Source: Anaerolineae bacterium
GTDB lineage: Bacteria; Chloroflexota; Anaerolineae; 4572-78; NAK82
DNA length: 5,220 nt
Reading direction: 5' to 3'
NCBI GenBank assembly: GCA_025062175.1
Contig: JANXAX010000203.1
Location: forward strand, 1-5,220
Below, one piece after another: positions 1 through 5,205 of this stretch (positions are counted from its first letter, which is position 1; each line of letters opens with the position of its first letter). Under the pieces are notes generated by a model that was not told the DNA's origin, made no database searches, and was given only the letters and a program-made list of their open reading frames with translations. The position numbers and the translations under genes are program-made.

Positions 1-880
1 GCCTATCCGCGAGCCGGTGAGCGGCGTGGCCATGGGACTGGTCACGGACGGCGAGCGACATGTGGTGCTGACCGACATCCAGGGCATGGAGGACGCCCTG
101 GGGGATATGGACTTCAAAGTCGCCGGCACGCGCAACGGTATCACCGCGCTGCAAATGGATATCAAGATTCGCGGGTTGAGCTATGAGCTGATGGGAGAAG
201 CCCTTGCTCAGGCACGGGATGCACGCCTCTATATCTTGGAGCGTATGCTCGAGACCATCGACAAACCGCGCCCACACCTGTCACCTTATGCGCCGCGTAT
301 CATTACCATCCATATTGACCCCGACAAAATCGGGAAGGTGATCGGCCCCGGCGGCAAGGTGATCCGCTCTATTCAGGAGGAGACTGGCACCAAGATCGAC
401 ATCGAAGAGGACGGCTCGGTGTATATTGCCTCAACCGACAGTGAAGCGAGCGAACGCGCCATCGAGATGGTGCGTGCCTTGACGGAAGAGGCACAGGTGG
501 GTAAAATCTACACAGGCAAGGTAGTGCGCATCACTGACTTCGGCGCCTTCGTGGAAATCCTGCCGGGCGTGGACGGTATGGTGCATATCAGCCAACTCGC
601 AGATTACCGCGTGCCCCGCGTGGAAGACGTGGTGCGCGTCGGCGATGAGATTATGGTGATGGTCACCAGCATCGACCCGGATGGTAAGATCCGTCTGTCC
701 CGCCAGGCTGTCTTGGAAGGGTGGACGGTCGAGCAGGCGCAGCGCGCCGACCGGCAACGCACCTCGGGCCGTACGCCCAGCGCGGCGCGCGAGCGGGGGA
801 GCAACAGCCGCACTGCGCGTCCAAGTCCTAAGAACGTGAGCAAGCCAAGCCCAAGCAAACAACCGCCGCGCCGGCGTTGA
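1..880 (+). CDS. pnp: Polynucleotide phosphorylase (PNPase), 3' part, 5' end outside window
   Basis: PNPase degrades RNA 3'-to-5' using phosphate and releases nucleoside diphosphates; it acts in the cytoplasm as a trimer. The reading frame is already open at base 2 (PIREPVSGVAMGL), so the gene begins before the window; a GTG at 17 is internal. Visible in order: the end of the second RNase PH domain with MEDALGDMDFKVAGT (about 86-130), which keeps the two aspartates and the lysine of the phosphorolytic site known from E. coli PNPase; a KH domain with its GPGG loop at 344-355; an S1 domain (about 500-710, GKVVRITDFGAFVEI, GMVHISQL, IRLSRQAV); and a low-complexity tail of about 50 residues rich in Arg, Ser and Pro, ending PPRRR. 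The stop is TGA at 878-880. Such basic tails are common after the S1 domain and may bind RNA or partners (inference). lepB follows after 44 bases on the same strand. No terminator is visible between them, so co-transcription is likely. Confidence 0.97.
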   Translation, partial: PIREPVSGVAMGLVTDGERHVVLTDIQGMEDALGDMDFKVAGTRNGITALQMDIKIRGLSYELMGEALAQARDARLYILERMLETIDKPRPHLSPYAPRIITIHIDPDKIGKVIGPGGKVIRSIQEETGTKIDIEEDGSVYIASTDSEASERAIEMVRALTEEAQVGKIYTGKVVRITDFGAFVEILPGVDGMVHISQLADYRVPRVEDVVRVGDEIMVMVTSIDPDGKIRLSRQAVLEGWTVEQAQRADRQRTSGRTPSAARERGSNSRTARPSPKNVSKPSPSKQPPRRR

Positions 881-924
881 CAAGCAAATAAGAGGCAAAC
901 ACCAGGAAAGAGACCCATTACACG

Positions 925-1698
925 ATGACAGAGCTGCCACATTTACGGTCGGGTCAGCAAGGTTCACAACCGCAGCGTGACCAGGTGCGTCACAACAGTC
1001 ACGACACGATACCCTTAACACGGCATCCCCGCGCGGAATATACAGGGATCAGACCGCGGCCGATGTGGCAGCATCCCACCCGAGTGATCAGCCCGACCGG
1101 CATCGCCGAAGCGCCGGCACTCTACCCGGTGCGCTCGGGTGTCTGGAAGCCCCATGGCGATCTTCATCCTATTTGGCGTTATATGGCGCGTGGGTTGCGC
1201 CTCTTGTTGGAGACCATCGCCCCGGCGATGATGGTCGCGCTCGTCATCAACCTGTTCGTTGCCCAGGCGACCCGCGTCCATGGCCAGAGCATGGAACCGA
1301 CGCTGCACAGTGACCAGCGATTGGTGGTCGAGAAACTTTCCTACAATGGCTGGCTGCATCTGCGCTCTCCCCAACGCGGTGATGTAGTGGTGTTACGACT
1401 CAATGGTATGGATGAACTCTTGATCAAGCGGGTGATCGGCCTGCCCGGTGACCAGGTTGAAATCCGTGACGGTCAGGTGTTTATCAACCACCAGCGACTC
1501 GAGGAACCCTACATTGTCTTCCCTGCCAGCGGGAATTACGGTCCCATCGATGTCCCTCCGTTGCACCTCTTCGTCCTAGGAGATAATCGCAACTTCTCCA
1601 ACGACTCGCGCACCTTCGGTCCCATCCCGATGAAGAATGTGGTCGGGCGGGCGTGGTTCTCCTATTGGCCGCCCGAAACGGTGGGGCCGGTGCAATGA
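925..1698 (+). CDS. lepB: Type I signal peptidase (leader peptidase)
   Basis: This membrane-anchored serine protease removes signal peptides from exported proteins. Numbered from the ATG at 925 (257 aa): one hydrophobic anchor at about 91-113 (LLLETIAPAMMVALVINLF); box B GQSMEPTL with nucleophile Ser122; RGDVVVL at 152-157; the general-base Lys168 in LIKRVIGLPGD; and GDNRNFSNDSRTFGP at 219-233. The catalytic domain is complete and ends normally. The start is uncertain. ATG 925 has an AGGAAAG-type site (904-910) at a rather long distance. ATG 1063 begins where codon use becomes more GC3-rich. ATG 1183 gives a compact 171-aa enzyme starting just before the anchor, but lacks a clear ribosome site. 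Codons between 925 and 1062 include TTA, AGA, ATA and several ACA/TCA, unlike the neighbours, so 1063 or 1183 may be the true start. The gene probably sits in a transcript with pnp. The secreted binding protein encoded downstream would be a typical substrate (inference). Confidence 0.93.
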   Translation: MTELPHLRSGQQGSQPQRDQVRHNSHDTIPLTRHPRAEYTGIRPRPMWQHPTRVISPTGIAEAPALYPVRSGVWKPHGDLHPIWRYMARGLRLLLETIAPAMMVALVINLFVAQATRVHGQSMEPTLHSDQRLVVEKLSYNGWLHLRSPQRGDVVVLRLNGMDELLIKRVIGLPGDQVEIRDGQVFINHQRLEEPYIVFPASGNYGPIDVPPLHLFVLGDNRNFSNDSRTFGPIPMKNVVGRAWFSYWPPETVGPVQ

Positions 1699-1747
1699 GT
1701 GGGTTGCCAAAAAGTCTCCACGGGCGACCCGCGGACGCATAAGCACA

Positions 1748-1843
1748 GAAAATCGAGCACAGGGCATTCCTCGCGAAGAGGCGAGTGAAGCAGTCGCTCC
1801 TCGCAGACCCCGGTGTGTCCGCTCTGTGCGCTTTTTGATTTTC
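1748..1843 (+). terminator. Composite hairpin with T-tract after lepB: terminator or attenuator-like leader
   Basis: A long-range stem is visible. GAAAATC (1748-1754) pairs with GATTTTC (1837-1843), and GCACAG (1757-1762) pairs with CTGTGC (1824-1829). A T-tract (1832-1836) follows the inner stem and a second one lies in 1839-1842. Between the arms, GCGAG (1781-1785) can pair with either CTCGC at 1770-1774 or the identical CTCGC at 1800-1804, so two internal folds exclude each other. The simplest reading is a rho-independent terminator for pnp-lepB. The alternative pairing and the position ahead of the binding-protein gene also allow an attenuator. I do not recognise a known riboswitch class; the purine and T-box signatures were looked for and not found. 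Confidence 0.5.
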
Positions 1844-1883
1844 AGAAAGGAGGTGGTCGATGCACGCATTCCCGAGCACCTAG
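1844..1883 (+). promoter_or_regulatory. Near-perfect Shine-Dalgarno followed by a 7-codon mini-ORF
   Basis: AGAAAGGAGGTG (1844-1855) is complementary to the usual 3' end of 16S rRNA over 12 consecutive bases. It is followed at good spacing by ATG 1860, which opens MHAFPST and stops at TAG 1881-1883. It is the strongest ribosome site in the window, yet serves only this mini-ORF; the binding-protein start is 99 bases downstream in the same frame, beyond two in-frame TAGs (1881, 1887). It could be a leader peptide, a ribosome standby site, or the remnant of an older start. The peptide shows no obvious run of regulatory codons. Whether it is translated is unknown. Confidence 0.4.
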
Positions 1884-1958
1884 ATATAGGTCGTTGTTCT
1901 CAGCGTCATGTACAGGCCGCTATCCAGAATTATCAGAGAAATGGGGGGGAGACCAACC

Positions 1959-3257
1959 ATGAACAGCTCAAAAGCGTTTTTCATATTATTGCTGATTGCG
2001 CTGCTAACAATGTCGTTGGTAGCGGCCCGTCAACCGCTGGCGGTACCGACTGCCACTGCGCTGCCGGCGACCGCCACGGAGCCACAAGTGTTCAAAGTGG
2101 TCTTCATGCTGGCCGACTCGCCCACCGACAACGGCTGGAACGCCGCCCATTACCGAGGCATCAGCCAGCTGAAAACGCTCGGCGAGGTGATCGAGAGCAG
2201 TGGCCTTTCCTTTAAGGTGCAGCTGGCGGATGGGCGCATCCTGGATGTCAGCGTCATTGAAAAAGTCGGCTACAGCGATGCGGACATCGAGCGCGTGCTG
2301 CGTTCAGCACTGGAGAAGGGTGCGCAGATGGTCTTCGGCACCTGGTGGGATTCGCAGTGGGCCTTGTCCCGCCTGGCAGAGGAACGCCCCGACGTGCTAT
2401 TTGAACACTGCAGTGGTTATCCAATGACCAAGAGCAACGGCCGCAATCTCGCCACCTATTTCATCAAACAAGAGCAAGGGGATTACGTTGCTGGCTATGT
2501 GGTGGGGCGGCTGGGCTACAGCAAGGTCGGTCTGGTGGGCACCCATCCCATCCCGGAGCCCGTGCGCGGCATCAACGGCTTCACATTGGGGCTGCAGCGT
2601 GGGCTGCGCGAGGCTGGCCAGGATCCTAAGGACGCCGAGGTGCGCGTCGTCTGGATCAACAGCTGGCTGGATGTCCAGAAAGAACAGCTCGCCGCGGATG
2701 GTCTCATCGCTGAAGGGTATAAGGTCATCCGGCAGATGGCTGATACCCCTTACAGCAGTCAGACCGCTTGCCAGGAGCCGGGAGTGGTCGCGGTGGGCTA
2801 TGGCACCGACGTGACGCCCTATGCCCCCTGCGCGTTGGTCACCAATGAATGGAATTGGGGACCTTACTACATCACTCGCATCCAAGCGGCGCTCGCCGGC
2901 ACCTGGAAACCGCACGATTGGTGGGGTGGCTTTGAGGCGGACGCCGTGGTCATGGCGGGTTGGAATGCGCAACTCGTCCCGGCTGAGGTACGCGCTGCGG
3001 CCGAGCAGATCATTGCCGATATCAAGGCCGGCTTCGAACCCTTCTGCGGCCCGCTCGGTGGCACCGGTCTGAACCCGGACAACAAAGAGGTGCGCATCGA
3101 AGTGCCCCAGGGCAAATGCCTGACCGACATGGATCTCCTAACGATGCAATGGTTCGTGGACGGTGTCAAGGGCGAATATCCCTCGCCACCGCCGGAGGGG
3201 CACAAGCTGGAGCTCCGGGACGCTCCGACACCCGTTCCCACGCCTACCGCGCAATAA
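1959..3257 (+). CDS. BMP/PnrA-family ABC transporter substrate-binding protein, secreted
   Basis: This is an extracytoplasmic solute receptor of the BMP family (COG1744/PF02608, type 1 periplasmic-binding fold). Characterised members such as PnrA bind purine nucleosides; the ligand here is inferred. The chosen start (432 aa) places a signal peptide at residue 1: MNSSK, a hydrophobic core at about 6-22, then a VAA-type cleavage site. GGGGGGAG (1944-1951) supplies the ribosome site. An in-frame ATG at 1908 would put 17 polar residues ahead of the signal and is less likely. After a Pro/Thr/Ala linker the domain begins with FKVVFMLADSPTDNGWN. It continues through GAQMVFGTWWDSQWAL, a conserved YVAGYVVGRLGYSKVGLVG stretch, INGFTLGLQRGL and NEWNWGPYY, and ends with LLTMQWFVDGVKG and a PTPVPTPTAQ tail. 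No lipobox Cys is present at the cleavage site. The protein has five cysteines, all in the mature part. A phosphoribosyltransferase gene follows 78 bases on. No permease or ATPase genes lie within the window. Confidence 0.92.
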   Translation: MNSSKAFFILLLIALLTMSLVAARQPLAVPTATALPATATEPQVFKVVFMLADSPTDNGWNAAHYRGISQLKTLGEVIESSGLSFKVQLADGRILDVSVIEKVGYSDADIERVLRSALEKGAQMVFGTWWDSQWALSRLAEERPDVLFEHCSGYPMTKSNGRNLATYFIKQEQGDYVAGYVVGRLGYSKVGLVGTHPIPEPVRGINGFTLGLQRGLREAGQDPKDAEVRVVWINSWLDVQKEQLAADGLIAEGYKVIRQMADTPYSSQTACQEPGVVAVGYGTDVTPYAPCALVTNEWNWGPYYITRIQAALAGTWKPHDWWGGFEADAVVMAGWNAQLVPAEVRAAAEQIIADIKAGFEPFCGPLGGTGLNPDNKEVRIEVPQGKCLTDMDLLTMQWFVDGVKGEYPSPPPEGHKLELRDAPTPVPTPTAQ

Positions 3258-3269
3258 CCGATTTGCATC

Positions 3270-3313
3270 GGGCTGGGCAGGGGCGGCTCTCGAGCTGCTC
3301 CTGCCCACAGCCC
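3270..3313 (+). promoter_or_regulatory. Strong intercistronic hairpin between binding protein and phosphoribosyltransferase
   Basis: GGGCT (3270-3274) pairs with AGCCC (3309-3313), and GGGCAGG (3275-3281) pairs with CCTGCCC (3300-3306). A two-base bulge (3307-3308) separates the arms. The stem extends inward with GGC/GCT and GGC/GCT pairs that include G-U wobbles, leaving a small loop around TCTCGA. There is no T-tract after it, so it does not look like an ordinary terminator. It ends 7 bases before the CGGAGG ribosome site of the next gene. It may protect the upstream mRNA from 3' exonucleases or tune expression of the downstream gene (inference). Confidence 0.6.
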
Positions 3314-3335
3314 AATCGACCGGAGGCATGGCACG

Positions 3336-3965
3336 ATGGAAATCCGCGATACCTACACAGTGAGGCTGAAAGGTGGTTATCCTCTCCAGTTGCGTATGGT
3401 GAATATCGCCCGCGGGATAGCCATTTCGCTGATCAACTGTAACGATGAGCCATATGAGAAGATTGACGCCGTCGTCGCCGAACTGACCGCGCTCGTCCGG
3501 CCGTACCAGCCTGATGCCGTGGTGGGCATTCCAGAGCAGGGTATCCCGCTGGTGCATGGTGTGGGACGGGCGCTGGGCCTGCGACGTTCCTATCTGCTGC
3601 GCAAAACTCCTAAGGCGTTCGACATTGACCCGCTGGTTTACGAGTACACGTCGGTGACCAAACCGGACGTGGTGCAACGCCTCTATCTCCCCCGCGAGCA
3701 CGCCCAGGAGCTGGACGGCAAGCGAGTGGCGATCATCGAGGATGTGACCAACACTGGCATGTCGCTGAAAGCGGTGCTGGAGCTCTTCCGCAAGGCCAAG
3801 GCGGAATGGAGCATTTCCATCAGCGTAGTTGGCATCTTCCTGGTGCTGACCGAGGGCTACGAATGGCGCAAGACGCTGGGCGAGGATGCCGCCCTCGTCC
3901 ACGCGCTGGGGCATATCCCTGTCTTCCGTCCCGCCACATATGAGATCATCCCCGGTACCGAGTGA
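3336..3965 (+). CDS. Purine-type phosphoribosyltransferase (type I PRTase)
   Basis: This cytoplasmic enzyme is expected to transfer the phosphoribosyl group of PRPP to a nucleobase, as in nucleotide salvage. It has 209 aa and a good ribosome site, CGGAGG (3321-3326), nine bases before ATG 3336. The PRPP-binding signature VAIIEDVTNTGMSL is at residues 131-144, with its acidic pair Glu135-Asp136 and TG loop. Upstream, PDAVVGIPEQGIPLVHGVGRALG (59-81) is the usual beta-strand/loop that contacts pyrophosphate, and YTSVTK (104-109) with LDGKR before the PRPP motif resembles adenine/xanthine-type PRTases. Exact specificity (adenine, xanthine, hypoxanthine/guanine, or orotate) cannot be read from the sequence; resemblance is closest to the APRT-like group. 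An ATG at 3328 is in another frame and is not the start. Position after a BMP-family receptor gene suggests that the product uses a base derived from the imported ligand (inference). Confidence 0.88.
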   Translation: MEIRDTYTVRLKGGYPLQLRMVNIARGIAISLINCNDEPYEKIDAVVAELTALVRPYQPDAVVGIPEQGIPLVHGVGRALGLRRSYLLRKTPKAFDIDPLVYEYTSVTKPDVVQRLYLPREHAQELDGKRVAIIEDVTNTGMSLKAVLELFRKAKAEWSISISVVGIFLVLTEGYEWRKTLGEDAALVHALGHIPVFRPATYEIIPGTE

Positions 3966-4007
3966 ACCGCGCTGCCCACCGGGGGTACCCAGTGCACACG
4001 CGGTTCA
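3963..4007. terminator. Inverted repeat at the end of the phosphoribosyltransferase gene (possible terminator)
   Basis: TGAACCGCG (3963-3971) and CGCGGTTCA (3999-4007) form a perfect 9-bp stem. It begins at the TGA stop codon and encloses a 27-base GC-rich loop that can fold further. It lies between two convergent genes, so it could act on either transcript. No T-tract follows on either strand, which makes intrinsic termination uncertain. The rest of the convergent gap (4008-4077) holds only a weak AGCAT/ATGCT repeat at 4031-4045. Confidence 0.45.
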
Positions 4008-4077
4008 TGGCACCCCAGCGCCCCATTCATAGCATAAATCATGCTCTCATAATGCAATAGCCCCCGCACCTCTGCCG

Positions 4078-4518
4078 TTATTTGGTCGTCGTTTCCGGGC
4101 TCGCCTCGAGGATCGTGTAGGAGAAGGTAATCGGCGTGCCGGGTTGTAGGCTGGCGAGCGCCGAGCAATATTTGGTCTGCGAGAGCTCAATCGCGCGCGC
4201 AACCTTGTCTTCTGCCACTCCGTAGCCGGTGACCGTGTACTGGATGTGGATGGAGGTGAAACGTTTAGGATGTTCGGCAGCCTGTTCGCCGTTCACGTGC
4301 ACGCGCAGGCCGGTCACCTTTTGTTGCATTTTGCGCAGGATCGCGATCACATCCATAGCGGTGCAGCCGGCTACGCCGGCGGCGAGCAGCTCCATCGGTC
4401 GTGGACCAGTGTTGCGTCCGCCCACGTCAGAGATGGCGTCGATAATGAAGGCGTGTCCGCTCGGCGTTTCTGCCACAAATTGCATCCCATCGACCAAGGT
4501 CACGGTTGCTTGGGCCAT
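4078..4518 (-). CDS. OsmC/Ohr-superfamily protein, YhfA-like
   Basis: OsmC-fold proteins are small homodimeric, cysteine-based peroxidases that reduce organic hydroperoxides; the physiological substrate of the YhfA branch is not well defined. The protein has 146 aa, normal for the family. Key features are NTGPRPMELLAAGVAGCTAMDV (36-57) with the first cysteine at 52, and SQTKYCSAL (113-121) with the second cysteine at 118, the pair expected at the active site. An SIHIQYTVTG strand (89-98) and a C-terminal TPITFSYTI strand also fit. ATG 4518 is supported by GAGGAG (plus-strand 4527-4532) eight bases upstream. It is convergent with the phosphoribosyltransferase gene and appears monocistronic, with its own promoter at 4569-4597. 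Family membership is firm; oxidant or osmotic stress control is only inferred. Confidence 0.93.
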   Translation of the reverse strand: MAQATVTLVDGMQFVAETPSGHAFIIDAISDVGGRNTGPRPMELLAAGVAGCTAMDVIAILRKMQQKVTGLRVHVNGEQAAEHPKRFTSIHIQYTVTGYGVAEDKVARAIELSQTKYCSALASLQPGTPITFSYTILEASPETTTK

Positions 4519-4568
4519 TTGAAATTCTCCTCGTGGTCCGGTGAATTGGGAATTGCATAGACCACCAT

Positions 4569-4597
4569 ACTATAGCGTGCCCTTGGCGAGAATGCAA
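4569..4597 (-). promoter_or_regulatory. Sigma70-type promoter of the OsmC-family gene
   Basis: Read on the minus strand, TATAGT (plus-strand 4569-4574) matches the -10 consensus at 5 of 6 positions. It lies exactly 17 bases from TTGCAT (4592-4597), a weaker -35 box that shares TTG with the consensus. The start point would fall near 4562, giving a leader of about 44 bases that contains the GAGGAG ribosome site. The only other sequence upstream is the IS remnant, whose left end begins 13 bases beyond the -35 box. Confidence 0.6.
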
Positions 4598-4609
4598 TGC
4601 CAGAAACCT

Positions 4610-4635
4610 GAGAGTGTTGAAAAACTTCATTGAAA
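4610..4635 (+). repeat. Left terminal inverted repeat
   Basis: This is the outer end of the IS remnant. Aligned base by base with the complement of 5180-5205, 20 of 26 positions agree, including the first 6 and positions 8-15. Confidence 0.75.
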
Positions 4636-4695
4636 TTCAGGTTACGCGGGGACGGCGTGGCAGACCAGGCCGCAAACCGGTGCGAGGAGAGCAAG

Positions 4696-5109
4696 ATGAA
4701 AGGCAAACATTTTCAGGAGACCAGAATGAACTCCTTCTGGGAGAGATTGTCTACCAGGAGATGGTGCTGGAGTACCAATTCCTGCGGCAGCAGAAGAAAG
4801 ACGCGGACCAGGAGGTGGGGCCGGCGCTTGTGACGACACCTCCATATCAGGCCAGGCAGGGCGCTACAAGATTAGCGTAAACTTGGCGAGGCTGAGGAGT
4901 ATCACGGATTGCGGCGCCGTCACTCTGTTGGATTGCTGCACTATGCCATCCAGGCCTTTTTGACAGCGATGGTGCTCCATCTCAAGCGCCTGGTGTGCTC
5001 GCTGACAGGGATGCCATTCCGCGGACGTGCCACCGCGAGGGCCTGGCCCAGGGCGAAGTCTGCTTGGATGCGGAAAAAGAGGGTGAAGGGGATGAAAATG
5101 GGCGAATGA
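4696..5109 (+). pseudogene. Transposase remnant (N- and C-terminal parts, middle deleted, frameshifted)
   Basis: A ribosome site GAGGAGA (4684-4690) precedes ATG 4696 (MKGKHFQETRMNSFWE). Around 4744-4746 the likely frame shifts by one missing base, and the sense continues as IVYQEMVLEYQFLRQQKKDADQ, which resembles the start of IS1182/IS5-type transposases. The central catalytic region is absent; the junction lies somewhere in about 4815-4862. The C-terminal part reads RYKI (4862-4873), then, after another missing base, RKLGEAEEYHGLRRR, then AIQAFLTAMVLHLKRLV, and ends at TGA 5107-5109. The last blocks are the well-known C-terminal pattern of DDE transposases of the IS4/IS5/IS1182 group. Restoring one G would recreate RYKIERKLGEAE, matching the R(3)E(6)K signature apart from Glu in place of Lys. 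The assignment rests on recalled family patterns; the N-terminal half is less certain than the C-terminal half. Confidence 0.72.
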
Positions 5110-5179
5110 CGCCCGATATACGCTGGATCATTCGGGCTGAAGGGGCATTCGCAATCCGTCACCCAAGCAAGATAACCCT

Positions 5180-5205
5180 TTTCAGCGCGCTTTTTCAATA
5201 CTCTC
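5180..5205 (-). repeat. Right terminal inverted repeat
   Basis: This is the partner of the repeat at 4610-4635; on the plus strand it ends TTTTTCAATACTCTC. About 70 bases of non-coding IS sequence separate it from the transposase stop at 5109. The last 15 bases of the window lie outside the element and are too short to assign. Confidence 0.75.

Larger units (their letters stand above)
4610..5205 (+). mobile_element. Decayed, internally deleted insertion sequence (596 bp)
   Basis: The two ends are inverted repeats of each other: GAGAGTGTTGAAAAA at 4610-4624, and GAGAGTATTGAAAAA when 5191-5205 is read on the opposite strand. Similarity continues inward (TGAAA and GGTTA shared). Between them lies a plus-strand transposase relic whose C-terminus fits IS4/IS5/IS1182-like DDE transposases. 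A full element of this kind is typically about 1.3-2 kb, so most of the middle is missing. No target-site duplication is visible: the bases outside are ACCT on the left and GTCA on the right. The element is non-autonomous; mobilisation in trans by a related full copy is possible in principle (inference). Exact family and outer borders need comparison with full copies. Confidence 0.75.

Noticed and set aside
431..1021. A 196-codon minus-strand open frame opposite pnp and the start of lepB.
   Set aside because: It is antisense to the KH/S1 domains of pnp. The long frame is expected from high GC content and has no recognisable motifs.
1837..1860. A relic of the 3' end of a 16S rRNA gene on the minus strand (CACCTCCTTTCT).
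   Set aside because: Only the anti-Shine-Dalgarno stretch matches. The highly conserved bases just before it in 16S genes (GGCTGGAT) are absent and no helix 45 is present, so it is a Shine-Dalgarno site on the plus strand.
1699..1958. A purine riboswitch or T-box leader before the purine-type gene pair.
   Set aside because: Neither the conserved purine aptamer loops nor the T-box GGTGG-ACCGCG context could be found. AGGTGG at 1851-1856 is part of the Shine-Dalgarno sequence.
1637..2215. A 192-codon open plus-strand frame overlapping the lepB end and the binding-protein start.
   Set aside because: It overlaps two firm genes in other frames, covers the hairpin region, and shows no domain-like pattern.
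3138..3914. A 258-codon minus-strand open frame opposite the phosphoribosyltransferase.
   Set aside because: It is the antisense shadow of a well-recognised gene with a PRPP motif and a good ribosome site; its His/Gln/Arg-rich translation shows no family features.
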